Assembly (NCBI RefSeq): GCF_900102105.1 | Contig: NZ_FNBB01000010.1 | Location: forward strand, 153,183-217,182 | Source: Agrobacterium pusense | GTDB taxonomy: Bacteria > Pseudomonadota > Alphaproteobacteria > Rhizobiales > Rhizobiaceae | DNA length: 64,000 nucleotides | Direction: 5' to 3' | Part shown: positions 9,508-17,929 of the stretch, in pieces | How the letters are laid out: each line of letters opens with the position of its first letter | Numbering within the stretch: position 1 is the first letter of the stretch | Notes under the pieces: model-generated | Told to the model about the DNA's origin: nothing | Seen by the model: the letters and a program-made list of their open reading frames with translations, nothing else | Databases searched by the model: none | Position numbers and translations under genes: made by a program

Positions 9508-10578
9508 TCAGGCGGAAGGCACGTCGAAAATCTCTCCGGGGCGCATCGGCCGGAAACGGCTCTCCTCCACCCCGTGTTCGGTCAGCGCTGCCTTGAGGGC
9601 CACAAGCGGCGCATCCACCGCCTCATCGGTGAGCTGTACCGTACCCCAATGGTGGCCGCAGACATGCGCCGCACCGCAAAGCTTCATGCCTTCCACGGCT
9701 TCCGCCGGGTTCTGGTGCTGGCCCTTCATGAACCAGCGCGGTTCATAGGCGCCGAAGGGCAGGTTGGCGAGACGAAACTCGCCATGCTTCTTGCGCGCGG
9801 CATGGTAATTGAGGCCCTCGTGAAAGCCGGTATCGCCAATATGGTAAATTTTCCCACCCGGCGTTTCGATGACAAACGCCGCCCAGAGTGCCATGCGCCG
9901 GTCGTTCAGACCACGCGCCGACCAATGATGGCACGGCTCGAAGTGAATTTTCACCGTACCGGCATCGATCACATCCCCCCAGTCGCCCACCTCGATGCGC
10001 GCCGCCTGAACGCCGGTACGGATGATGGCATCATTGCCGAGCGGCGTGATGAAAAGCGGCTTGTGCGCCACATGCAGGCGCTTCAGCGTCTCCATATCCA
10101 GGTGGTCATAATGATTATGCGTTACCAGCACCAGATCGATGGGCGGCAGATCCTCGAAACGGATACCGGGCGGATTGACGCGCTTTGGCCCGGCGAAGCT
10201 GAAGGGACTGGTGCACTCAGACCACACGGGATCGACGAGAATATTCAGGCCCGCTGTTTGGATAAGAAAGGAAGCATGGCCGATGAAGGTGACACGCATT
10301 TCTCCACCCTCGACCCGGCTGTCCGGTTTCGCAAACGGAAACGGGCTCGCATAGCTTTCCGGCCACTTGGCGCGTTCACCATTGAAGCGCCATTTCAGCA
10401 GACCCATGAAGTTGCTGGGTGGCGTACCACCGGGATTGAAAAAGCGTATCCCGTCGAAATGATCGGAGATGGGGCCGCTATAATAGGCGCTGGCGCTTGA
10501 ACGACGGGCATAAAGGCCGCCGCCCGCCAGAGCGAGCAGGCCAACAGCGGAAAAACGGAAAAATTTTCGACGGTTCAT
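9508..10578 (-). CDS. Exported metallo-beta-lactamase-fold hydrolase (NAPE-PLD/UlaG-like)
   Basis: Predicted zinc hydrolase. The metal motif HNHYDH is at about residues 154-159, with later ligands in EPCHHW and in HIGDTG. I chose the start MNRRKFFRF, the in-frame Met that gives a Tat-like signal: twin Arg, two Phe, then a hydrophobic stretch (about 11-24). A longer frame begins 29 codons earlier without such a pattern. The length is 356 residues. The architecture resembles N-acyl phosphatidylethanolamine phospholipase D-type bacterial proteins, often annotated as membrane-bound or periplasmic hydrolases. The substrate is unknown. Confidence 0.78.
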   Translation of the reverse strand: MNRRKFFRFSAVGLLALAGGGLYARRSSASAYYSGPISDHFDGIRFFNPGGTPPSNFMGLLKWRFNGERAKWPESYASPFPFAKPDSRVEGGEMRVTFIGHASFLIQTAGLNILVDPVWSECTSPFSFAGPKRVNPPGIRFEDLPPIDLVLVTHNHYDHLDMETLKRLHVAHKPLFITPLGNDAIIRTGVQAARIEVGDWGDVIDAGTVKIHFEPCHHWSARGLNDRRMALWAAFVIETPGGKIYHIGDTGFHEGLNYHAARKKHGEFRLANLPFGAYEPRWFMKGQHQNPAEAVEGMKLCGAAHVCGHHWGTVQLTDEAVDAPLVALKAALTEHGVEESRFRPMRPGEIFDVPSA

Positions 10579-10903
10579 GACAAATGTATAGGGAGCAGAA
10601 TGGCGCCGTTCAAGCGCCGCCTCTGACGGCCGACGACTGATCACGCAAAGATGAAATGCAGGCATTGTCGGACGGAAACCAACGCTGCCTTGACTTTTCC
10701 GGCACTTTCCTGTTTATCCCGCCCATCAGCTGGCAGTTTCACGACTCCAAGCCGCCGACCGGGACCCGAAAAGGTATAAAGAGATCCCGGAGGTCAACAC
10801 CCGACAGCGCGATGCGCCCTCGGGTGCTTTTTGGCTTTGCGTCTTGTTTTTGCCAGCGAAAGCACCGACGTTTCGGAAACCCGGAACGAAGAAGGAAGAA
10901 ACG
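10579..10903 (+). promoter_or_regulatory. ffh leader with two hairpins and a T-run
   Basis: This 325-bp gap lies between the divergent hydrolase and ffh. A CTTGAC box at 10689-10694 with a TTTATC-like -10 region near 10712 is a plausible promoter. Downstream there is an arm pair (GACC..GGGA with TCCCGG..GGTC, about 10757-10795). It is followed by a compound hairpin, CACCCGA with TCGGGTG enclosing GCGC-GAT-GCGC (10798-10826), ending in CTTTTT (10827-10832). The second structure looks like an intrinsic terminator about 70 bp before the ffh ATG. This could be an attenuator or the 3' end of a small RNA; which one is inference. Confidence 0.55.
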
Positions 10904-12475
10904 ATGTTTGAAAACCTCCAGGACCGCCTTGGTTCCATTCTGAATGGACTGACCGGCCGTGGCGCGCTGACGGAAGCCGATGTTGCCGCCGCCCTGCGCG
11001 AGGTTCGCCGTGCGCTGCTGGAAGCGGACGTGGCGTTGGAAGTCGTGCGTTCCTTCACCGACAAGGTGCGTGAAAAGGCCGTCGGCGCGGCCGTTCTGAA
11101 ATCCATCAAGCCCGGCCAGATGGTCGTCAAGATCGTCCATGACGAGCTTGTCGAAATGCTCGGCACCGAAGGCGTCTCGATCGACCTTCATGCGGCCGCC
11201 CCCGTCGTCATCATGATGGTAGGTCTGCAGGGCTCGGGTAAAACCACAACCACCGGCAAGATCGCCAAGCGCCTGACCGACCGCGACAAGAAGAAGGTGC
11301 TGATGGCATCTCTCGACACGCGTCGTCCGGCCGCGCAGGAGCAGCTTCGCCAGCTCGGCGTCCAGACCGGCGTCGACACGCTGCCGATCATTGCCGGCCA
11401 GTCGCCGACGGATATTGCCGCACGTGCCGTGCAGGCCGCAAAGCTCGGCGGCCACGACGTCGTCATTCTCGATACCGCCGGCCGCACACACATCGACGAA
11501 CCCTTGATGCTGGAAATGGCCGACATCAAGAAGAAGTCCAACCCGCATGAAATCCTGCTGGTCGCGGATTCTCTGACCGGTCAGGACGCCGTCAATCTGG
11601 CGCGAAATTTCGATGAGCGTGTCGGTATCACCGGCCTTGTTCTCACCCGCATGGACGGTGACGGCCGCGGCGGTGCGGCCCTCTCCATGCGCGCCGTCAC
11701 CGGCAAGCCGATCAAGCTGATCGGTATCGGCGAGCGCATGAACGAACTCGACGAGTTCCACCCGCGCCGTATCGCCGACCGTATTCTCGGCATGGGCGAC
11801 ATCGTCTCGCTGGTCGAAAAGGCCGCCGAAAACATCGATGCGGAAAAAGCCCGCGCCATGGCCGAGAAGATGGCCAAGGGCAAGTTCGACCTCAACGATC
11901 TGGCCGACCAGCTTGCCCAGATGAAGAAGATGGGCGGCATGGGCGGCATCATGGGGCTGATGCCCGGCATGGCCGGCATGAAGGACAAGATGGCTTCAGC
12001 CGGCATGAACGACAAGATGTTCGATCGCCAGATTGCCATCATCTCCTCCATGACCAAGGCGGAGCGCGCCAATCCGGATATTCTGAAACACAGCCGCAAG
12101 AAGCGCATCGCCGCCGGTTCCGGCACCGATGCCGCCGAAATCAACAAGCTCTTGAAGATGCATCGCGGCATGGCCGACATGATGAAAGCCATGGGCGGCA
12201 AGGGCAAAGGCGGCATCATGAAGCAGATGATGGGCGGCCTTGCCGGCAAGATGGGTCTCGGTGGCATGATGGGCGGCGGCATGCCTGATTTGTCCAACAT
12301 CGATCCGAAGCAGCTTGAAGCGCTCCAGAAGCAGGCGGAAGCCGCCGGCCTCGGCAAGCCGGGTGGAATGCCCGGCCTTGGCGGTCTGCCGGGCGGATTG
12401 CCGGGCCTCGGAGGCACAAAGCTGCCGGGTCTTGGCGGCATGCCGGGCCTTCCCGGCTTTCCGAAAAAGAAGTGA
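10904..12475 (+). CDS. ffh: Signal recognition particle protein Ffh (SRP54)
   Basis: GTPase that binds 4.5S RNA and signal peptides emerging from the ribosome. The N domain is followed by the G domain with the P-loop GLQGSGKTT at about 107-115, then DTAGRTH and TRMDGDGRGG. The methionine-rich M domain carries repeated MGGMGGIMGLMPGM-like stretches. The C terminus is a Gly/Pro/Leu-rich tail (GGLPGGLPGLGG). I chose the start MFENLQDRLG at 10904, which gives 523 residues. The chorismate mutase start is 11 bp after the stop. Confidence 0.97.
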   Translation: MFENLQDRLGSILNGLTGRGALTEADVAAALREVRRALLEADVALEVVRSFTDKVREKAVGAAVLKSIKPGQMVVKIVHDELVEMLGTEGVSIDLHAAAPVVIMMVGLQGSGKTTTTGKIAKRLTDRDKKKVLMASLDTRRPAAQEQLRQLGVQTGVDTLPIIAGQSPTDIAARAVQAAKLGGHDVVILDTAGRTHIDEPLMLEMADIKKKSNPHEILLVADSLTGQDAVNLARNFDERVGITGLVLTRMDGDGRGGAALSMRAVTGKPIKLIGIGERMNELDEFHPRRIADRILGMGDIVSLVEKAAENIDAEKARAMAEKMAKGKFDLNDLADQLAQMKKMGGMGGIMGLMPGMAGMKDKMASAGMNDKMFDRQIAIISSMTKAERANPDILKHSRKKRIAAGSGTDAAEINKLLKMHRGMADMMKAMGGKGKGGIMKQMMGGLAGKMGLGGMMGGGMPDLSNIDPKQLEALQKQAEAAGLGKPGGMPGLGGLPGGLPGLGGTKLPGLGGMPGLPGFPKKK

Positions 12476-12486
12476 GGGGGACGCCA

Positions 12487-12804
12487 ATGAACAATACAGA
12501 GGTGAAAGCCCAGCTTTCCGAATACCGCCAGTCGATCGACAACATCGATGCCGCACTGGTTCACATTCTTGCCGAGCGTTTCCGCTGTACCAAGGCGGTG
12601 GGCGTGCTGAAGGCAAAATACAATTTGCCGCCGGCAGACCCGGCGCGCGAGGAATACCAGATCGAACGCCTTCGCCACCTGGCAAAGGACGCCAATCTGG
12701 ACCCGGATTTCGCCGAGAAGTTCCTGAACTTCATCATCAAGGAAGTCATCCGGCATCATGAAGCAATCGCCGCCGAACATGGCGGCACAGAAAAGACCGC
12801 CTGA
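12487..12804 (+). CDS. Chorismate mutase (AroQ type)
   Basis: Small all-helical chorismate mutase, 105 residues, converting chorismate to prephenate for Phe and Tyr synthesis. Family residues are visible: an N-terminal YRQSIDNIDAALVHILAERF helix containing the active-site Arg, a central KVGxLK-like segment (TKAVGVLKAKYNLP), ARE, and a C-terminal helix with IIKEVIRHHE. The start chosen (MNNTEV) is preceded by a GGGG-rich ribosome-binding region at the ffh stop. It sits between ffh and rpsP, a context I recall from other rhizobia, and has no obvious functional link to them. Confidence 0.88.
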   Translation: MNNTEVKAQLSEYRQSIDNIDAALVHILAERFRCTKAVGVLKAKYNLPPADPAREEYQIERLRHLAKDANLDPDFAEKFLNFIIKEVIRHHEAIAAEHGGTEKTA

Positions 12805-12837
12805 AAGGCGGACAAGCCATCCTAAGGAGTAAATGAC

Positions 12838-13215
12838 ATGGCACTGAAAATTCGTCTCGCACGCGGTGGTTCCAAGAAGCGCCCGTATTACCAGATCGTT
12901 GTTGCTGACGCCCGTTCGCCCCGCGACGGCCGCTTCCTCGAGAAGGTCGGTTCCTGGAACCCGATGCTTGCCAAGGACAACCCGCAGCGCGTTGAGCTGA
13001 AGGCTGACCTCATCAAGGAATGGATCGCCAAGGGCGCACAGCCGACCGACCGCGTTCTGCGCTTCCTCGCAGAAGCCGGCCTTGCCGAGCGCGCCGCTCG
13101 CAGCAACCCGGAAAAGGCAAAGCCGGGCAAGCGCGCTCTGGAACGCGTTGCTGAAAAGAAGCAGAAGGCTGAAGATGCAGCCGCTGCCGCTGCGGAAGCC
13201 TCTGCTGCAGAATAA
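12838..13215 (+). CDS. rpsP: 30S ribosomal protein S16
   Basis: Small-subunit protein that binds 16S rRNA. It begins [24 protein letters not shown], the conserved S16 start, and contains [16 protein letters not shown]. At 125 residues it is longer than the usual 80-90. The extra C-terminal part is Ala/Glu/Lys-rich, as is common in alphaproteobacteria. A clear AAGGAG ribosome-binding site precedes the ATG. An intrinsic terminator-like hairpin follows before rimM. Confidence 0.97.
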   Translation: MALKIRLARGGSKKRPYYQIVVADARSPRDGRFLEKVGSWNPMLAKDNPQRVELKADLIKEWIAKGAQPTDRVLRFLAEAGLAERAARSNPEKAKPGKRALERVAEKKQKAEDAAAAAAEASAAE

Positions 13216-13237
13216 TCTGCACGGAAACTTTTGAGGA

Positions 13238-13271
13238 ACGGGTGGCGTGGATTTCCACGCCGCCCGTTTTT
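13238..13271 (+). terminator. Intrinsic terminator after rpsP
   Basis: CGGGTGGCGTGG pairs with CCACGCCGCCCG (one G-U pair) around an ATTT loop, followed by TTTTTT. It is placed 24 bp after the rpsP stop and about 65 bp before rimM. It may be a partial terminator that lowers expression of rimM-trmD relative to the S16 gene. Confidence 0.85.
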
Positions 13272-13335
13272 TGTTTATTTTGGCGTCAACAGACCTTAAA
13301 GCTGACGCAACCAATACCAGAAGACGGACGGCCCG

Positions 13336-13902
13336 ATGGCAAAGCTGGAAAACCCGATACTCATGGCAAAAATCGGTGGCGCGCAGGGTCTGCGTGGCGA
13401 AGTCCGTGTCAGCACATATACCGATGACCCGCTGGCGCTCGGCGATTACGGCAATCTGGTCAGCGCCGATGGCCGCATTTTTGAAATTCTGGAAATTCGC
13501 GAGGGCAAGAACGTTGTCGTTGTGCGCTTCAGGGGCGTCAACGACCGCAATGCAGCCGAAAGCCTGAATGGGCTCGAACTCTTCATCGAACGCGACAATC
13601 TGCCCGACGACGAGCTTGATGACGACGAATTCTATTATGCCGATCTCGAAGGGCTGGAGGCGGTTGATGCCGAAGGCAAGAGTTATGGCGCCGTCAGTGC
13701 GGTCTATGATTTCGGCGCGGGAGATCTGCTGGAGCTGAAGGGTGCGGGCCGTCGCCCGGCCCTCATTCCCTTTTCAGAGGCGGCGGTGCTGGAGATCGAC
13801 CTCGAAGCCGGACGCATTCTTATCGATCCGATGGCCGCCGGCCTGATCGACAATCCCGACGACAAGGACGAAACCGGCGTACCGCCGTTCGGCAAGAAAT
13901 AA
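13336..13902 (+). CDS. rimM: 16S rRNA processing protein RimM
   Basis: Assembly factor for the 30S head domain that binds S19. The N-terminal RimM domain begins at about residue 9 with [21 protein letters not shown]. The PRC-barrel-like half follows, with [15 protein letters not shown] (about 96-110) and the [12 protein letters not shown] motif. Length is 188 residues. Three bases separate it from trmD. The rpsP-rimM-trmD-rplS set is the ancestral bacterial order, interrupted here only before rplS. Confidence 0.95.
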   Translation: MAKLENPILMAKIGGAQGLRGEVRVSTYTDDPLALGDYGNLVSADGRIFEILEIREGKNVVVVRFRGVNDRNAAESLNGLELFIERDNLPDDELDDDEFYYADLEGLEAVDAEGKSYGAVSAVYDFGAGDLLELKGAGRRPALIPFSEAAVLEIDLEAGRILIDPMAAGLIDNPDDKDETGVPPFGKK

Positions 13903-13905
13903 CCG

Positions 13906-14604
13906 ATGACCTTCAAGGCTACCGTTCTGACGCTTTACCCGGAAATGTTTCCGGGACACCTCGGATATTCGCTGGCCGGCAAGGCGCTGGAGCGGGGACA
14001 ATGGTCGCTGGACGCCGTGCAGATCCGCGAATTCGCCACCGACAGGCACAGAAGCGTCGATGACACGCCCGCAGGCGGCGGCGCTGGCATGGTGCTGAAA
14101 CCCGATGTCCTGGCCGCGGCCATCGACCACGTTTCCGATAGTGACATGCGCCCGCGCCTGCTGATGAGCCCGCGCGGCAAGCCTTTGTCCCAGAACCGTG
14201 TGCGCGAACTTGCGGCGGGTGACGGCGCAATCATCGTCTGCGGCCGTTTTGAAGGCGTCGACCAGCGGGTGATCGAGGCGCGCGCGCTGGAGGAGGTGTC
14301 GATCGGCGATTACATCCTCTCCGGCGGTGAGCCGGCGGCGCTGACGCTGCTGGACGCCGTCGTCCGCATCCTGCCGGGCGTCATGGGCAATGACCTTTCC
14401 GGCGTGCATGAAAGCTTCGAGGGCGGGCTGCTGGAACATCCTCATTATACCCGCCCGCAGGTCTGGGAAGGCCGCGATATCCCCGCCGTTCTCACCTCCG
14501 GCAATCACGCCGTCATCGACAAATGGCGTCATGAACAGGCGCTGAAGCTGACGAAGGAAAGGCGGCCCGACCTTCTTGAGAAGCCTCAGGTCGAGACGAA
14601 ATAA
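13906..14604 (+). CDS. trmD: tRNA (guanine-N1-)-methyltransferase TrmD
   Basis: SPOUT-family enzyme that makes m1G37 in tRNAs reading CUN, CCN and CGG, which prevents frameshifting. The trefoil-knot SAM-binding region is recognisable in [31 protein letters not shown] and [20 protein letters not shown] (here [13 protein letters not shown]). The [17 protein letters not shown] segment contains the catalytic region. Length is 232 residues. The stop overlaps the 3' end of the opposite-strand exporter gene by 19 bp. Confidence 0.97.
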   Translation: MTFKATVLTLYPEMFPGHLGYSLAGKALERGQWSLDAVQIREFATDRHRSVDDTPAGGGAGMVLKPDVLAAAIDHVSDSDMRPRLLMSPRGKPLSQNRVRELAAGDGAIIVCGRFEGVDQRVIEARALEEVSIGDYILSGGEPAALTLLDAVVRILPGVMGNDLSGVHESFEGGLLEHPHYTRPQVWEGRDIPAVLTSGNHAVIDKWRHEQALKLTKERRPDLLEKPQVETK

Positions 14605-15332
14605 TAAGCCGTCAGCACCAGCCCGACCGCAATCACCAGCCAGCGAATGACCCACTGCGGCACCCGCCGCGCCGTGTGCACGCCCGCATAGCCGCCAAGC
14701 GCTGCCGCGGGAAACATGATGAGCGCCGCCCACCAGGAGACAACACCGCCGCTGACGAAGATCGTAATCGCGATGACCGCAATCACCACCGACAGCAGGT
14801 TCTTCAAAGCGTTCAGATGATGATAGCTTCCGCCCGAGGTTATTCCGAGGATGGCAAGCATCATGATGCCCATTCCTGCGCCGAAAAAGCCGCCATAGAT
14901 GGAGGCAAGCCCCTGGAAGACGAGGCTCGGCAGATTGCCGGGAGAGCGCTCGGCGCTTGCCTTCGGCCTGAGCCAAGGGCCGGCGGCAAAAACGGCGGTG
15001 GCGGCGAGAAGCAGCCATGGAACCAGCTGACGAAAGGAGGGGTTGTCGAGCGACAGAAGCAGGAGCGATCCACCCAGCCCACCGACGACGGAAACAGCCG
15101 ACAGAAGGATCGCCTCGCGCCAATGGGCGCGTATCTCCGGCCCATAGGCGATGACGGACGTGACGTAGCCCGGAAACTGCACGATCGCCGACGTGGCGTT
15201 TGCGACAATCGGCGGCAGGCCGGCCAGCGTCATCGCACCGAAGGTCAGGAATGTGCCGCCGCCGGCAATCGCATTGACGACACCTGACAGAAAGCCGGTT
15301 GCAAACAGCATGAGAACGATGAATATGGACAT
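14586..15332 (-). CDS. Sulfite exporter TauE/SafE family protein
   Basis: Polytopic membrane protein of about 248 residues with seven to eight hydrophobic stretches. The family repeat is visible: [17 protein letters not shown] near the N terminus and [15 protein letters not shown] in the second half. The start MSIFIVLM is preceded by a strong GGGAGGGG site, which favours it over a Met seven codons earlier. It is convergent with trmD and divergent from rplS. TauE/SafE members export sulfite, sulfoacetate or other small anions; the substrate here is not clear. Confidence 0.86.
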   Translation of the reverse strand: MSIFIVLMLFATGFLSGVVNAIAGGGTFLTFGAMTLAGLPPIVANATSAIVQFPGYVTSVIAYGPEIRAHWREAILLSAVSVVGGLGGSLLLLSLDNPSFRQLVPWLLLAATAVFAAGPWLRPKASAERSPGNLPSLVFQGLASIYGGFFGAGMGIMMLAILGITSGGSYHHLNALKNLLSVVIAVIAITIFVSGGVVSWWAALIMFPAAALGGYAGVHTARRVPQWVIRWLVIAVGLVLTAYYFVST

Positions 15333-15597
15333 GGCCCCTCCCAAGGTTTTCATGCCATATCCGGCCGAAAGCCGCTTCGCAACTGTCAGAGCGCGGTGAA
15401 GAATTGATAAAAATTGTCATGAAGGGATGACAAACGGTGCATCCTCGTGTATGTGCCCGCGTGGAATTGGGGTTTACCCCTTTAACCGCAAGCAAAGAAT
15501 GGCGAACCCGCTCCTGCCGCAAGGCATGGCCTGAAGGCATCGACCGACAGGCAACCGTTGAGCGCTCTGGCTGTTTCAGAAGAAATCAGAGGTTAAC

Positions 15598-16137
15598 ATG
15601 ACCAATATCATTCAGCAGCTGGAAGCCGAACAGGCTGCCAAGATCGAAGCAAAGCGCACCCTGCCTGAGTTTTCTCCGGGCGACACGCTGCGCGTCAACG
15701 TGCGCGTTACCGAAGGTAACCGTACCCGCGTTCAGGCTTATGAAGGCGTTTGCATCGCCCGTTCCGGCGGCGGCCTTTCCGAAAGCTTCACCGTTCGCAA
15801 GATCTCCTACGGCGAAGGCGTCGAGCGCGTATTCCCGATCTACTCGCCGCTGGTCGAAGGCGTTGAAATCGTTCGCCGCGGTAAGGTTCGTCGTGCGAAG
15901 CTCTACTATCTGCGCGACCGTCGCGGCAAGGCTGCCCGTATCGTTGAAAACACCGGTACGCGCGCCCGTAAGCTGAACGAGTCCGAGCGCCAGGCAGCTG
16001 CCGAAGAAAAGGCACGTCTGGAAGCTGAAAAGGTAGCAGCAGCACAGGCTCTCGCCGCCGAAAAGGCAGCAGCCGAAGCTGCTGAAGCCAAGGCAGCAGA
16101 AGAAGCAGCAAAGGCTGCAGAAACCGCAGCAGAATAA
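15598..16137 (+). CDS. rplS: 50S ribosomal protein L19 with long C-terminal extension
   Basis: Large-subunit protein at the subunit interface. The conserved core covers about 1-120: [48 protein letters not shown], and [14 protein letters not shown]. The protein is 179 residues against about 115 in E. coli. The last 50-60 residues are an Ala/Glu/Lys-rich, probably helical tail. The 265-bp upstream gap carries an AGAGG ribosome-binding site. A terminator follows directly. Confidence 0.96.
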   Translation: MTNIIQQLEAEQAAKIEAKRTLPEFSPGDTLRVNVRVTEGNRTRVQAYEGVCIARSGGGLSESFTVRKISYGEGVERVFPIYSPLVEGVEIVRRGKVRRAKLYYLRDRRGKAARIVENTGTRARKLNESERQAAAEEKARLEAEKVAAAQALAAEKAAAEAAEAKAAEEAAKAAETAAE

Positions 16138-16162
16138 GATTTCCAGTTTACTGGATTTACGG

Positions 16163-16190
16163 AAAAGGCGGTCTTGGGACCGCCTTTTTT
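16163..16190 (+). terminator. Intrinsic terminator after rplS
   Basis: AAAAGGCGGTC pairs with GACCGCCTTTT around a short loop, ending in a run of six T. It lies 25 bp after the rplS stop and closes that transcription unit. Confidence 0.92.
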
Positions 16191-16260
16191 GTTGCGCTCA
16201 CATGTCTTGCTCTCGCTCCGGCAAGCGTGCAATTTGAGAAAAATCGCTCCGGAGCCTTTC

Positions 16261-17058
16261 ATGATCGCCAGACGCCCGTTTCTCGCCGCCCTCGCCGTAT
16301 TGGCCATGACGCCTGCACTCGCCGGCGCCGTCGATCTGCCGGATCTTGAGGGACGCACCGTCGTCGTGGTCACGGAAAATGCCTATCCGCCGCTGCAATT
16401 CGTTGACCCGAAAAGCGGAAAAGCCATCGGATGGGAATATGATGCGATGGAAGAGATCGCCAGACGGCTGAATTTCAAGGTCGAATATCAGAATATTTCC
16501 TGGGACGCGATGATCCAGTCAGTTTCTGCGGGGCAATACGACATCGGGATGACCGGAATCAGCATCAAGGACGACCGCAGGGAAAAAGTGGATTTCTCCG
16601 TCCCTTATATGCGTTCGGAAATGTTCATGCTGGTGCGGGCAGACGAAAACCGCTTTACCGACGCAAAGAGTTTCGCCGCCTTCGATAAAGGTCTCGTTGG
16701 CGCACAGGCCGGCACCACGCCCTTCTACACGGCCGTTTACGATGTTCTGGATGGCAACGAGCAAAATCCGCGCCTTCGCCTGATGGAAACCTTCGGCGCC
16801 AGCGTTCAGGCGTTGAAAACAGGCGATGTCGACCTCGTGCTCACCGATGGTGTTGCCGGCAAGGGTTATGTCGATGCGTCAAACGGCACGCTCAAACTGA
16901 TCGGTGGTCCGCTTGGCGGCGATGACTTCGGTTTCATCTTCAAAAAAGGTTCCGATCTCGTTGTCCCTGTCAATGCCGCGATCGCGGCGCTGAAGGCGGA
17001 CGGCACCTTCGCCGCACTCGATAAGAAGTGGTTCCTCGACTACAAGCTTGGCGAATGA
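16261..17058 (+). CDS. Polar amino acid ABC transporter substrate-binding protein
   Basis: Periplasmic binding protein of the PBP2 amino-acid type (SBP family 3). The signal peptide is MIARRPFLAALAVLAMTPALAGA, with cleavage around residue 22-23. The mature part has ENAYPPLQFVDPKSGKAIGWEYDAMEEIARR and DIGMTGISIKDDRREKVDFSVPY, typical of basic or acidic amino acid binders. I chose the ATG at 16261, which gives 265 residues and a normal signal peptide; a longer frame begins 29 codons upstream. It overlaps the permease gene by four bases. Confidence 0.9.
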   Translation: MIARRPFLAALAVLAMTPALAGAVDLPDLEGRTVVVVTENAYPPLQFVDPKSGKAIGWEYDAMEEIARRLNFKVEYQNISWDAMIQSVSAGQYDIGMTGISIKDDRREKVDFSVPYMRSEMFMLVRADENRFTDAKSFAAFDKGLVGAQAGTTPFYTAVYDVLDGNEQNPRLRLMETFGASVQALKTGDVDLVLTDGVAGKGYVDASNGTLKLIGGPLGGDDFGFIFKKGSDLVVPVNAAIAALKADGTFAALDKKWFLDYKLGE

Positions 17059-17888
17059 CGCTGCACGACGCCACAACAAAGCGGAACACGCAGAGCAGCA
17101 CGAGCGAGGATTTTCCCTGGTGGCTGGTAGCGATCCTCGTGATCGGCATTGCCCTTGCCGCGATGATCGCTGTCAATGGCATTTACACGCAGGTGTTCAG
17201 CACCGTGGCAAAAGGTGTCGGCATCACGGTTTCCGTCACGCTCACGGCCTTTGTGCTGGCAACATTGCTCGGCCTTTGCATCGCCCTCGTCGGAATGGCT
17301 GATAATATCGTGGCACGGCAAGTGGCGCGGTTTTACATCGAAGTGGTTCGCGGCATACCGATCATCGTTCTGCTTTTCTACATCGCTTTTGCGGGAACGC
17401 CAGGCCTGGTGGCGCTCTATAACGGGCTGACTGCTCCGCTTGTCTCACAGGGATGGGTGGAGCCTTTGCTTGTGCGGGACGTATCATTGATCTGGCGGGC
17501 GATCATCGCACTGACCATCGGTTATGCGGCTTTCATTGCAGAGATTTTCCGCGCCGGCATACAGGCCGTTCCGGAGGGGCAGATCGAGGCAGCAAAGGCC
17601 CTCGGTTTCAGCCGCTATCAGCGCTTCAGGCTGATCACTCTGCCACAGGCGACCCGGACGATCTTTCCGCCGCTGTCGAACGATTTCGTGTCGATGGTGA
17701 AGGACAGCTCACTTGTTTCGGTGCTCGGCGTCACCGACATCACCCAAATGGGAAAAGTCTATGCCGCCGGTTCTTTCCGGTTTTCCGAGACCTATTCGAT
17801 CGTCGCCTATATCTACCTGATCCTGACCATAGGCCTGTCACTGATATTGCGGCGGATTGAAAAGGCGATGCGCTCGAAACAAGGATGA
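17055..17888 (+). CDS. Polar amino acid ABC transporter permease (HisM/GlnP type)
   Basis: Inner-membrane permease of 277 residues with about five to six membrane helices. The cytoplasmic EAA loop that docks the ATPase reads GIQAVPEGQIEAAKALGFSR. The later LPQATRTIFPPLSNDFVSMVKDSSL is typical of the HisM/GlnP type. The start (MTLHDATT) overlaps the binding-protein stop (ATGA). No ATPase gene follows in this window: the next gene is a convergent MFS carrier. The system probably borrows an ATPase encoded elsewhere. Confidence 0.9.
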   Translation: MTLHDATTKRNTQSSTSEDFPWWLVAILVIGIALAAMIAVNGIYTQVFSTVAKGVGITVSVTLTAFVLATLLGLCIALVGMADNIVARQVARFYIEVVRGIPIIVLLFYIAFAGTPGLVALYNGLTAPLVSQGWVEPLLVRDVSLIWRAIIALTIGYAAFIAEIFRAGIQAVPEGQIEAAKALGFSRYQRFRLITLPQATRTIFPPLSNDFVSMVKDSSLVSVLGVTDITQMGKVYAAGSFRFSETYSIVAYIYLILTIGLSLILRRIEKAMRSKQG

Positions 17889-17929
17889 GGGGACAGCCGG
17901 AAGCAATCCGGCCATCCCTCACTTTTGGT

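Noticed and set aside
11581..13314. A 577-codon minus-strand frame across the end of ffh, the chorismate mutase and rpsP
   Set aside because: It covers three well-supported plus-strand genes. Its Met/Pro-rich composition mirrors the Gly/Met-rich M domain of Ffh, so it is a shadow.
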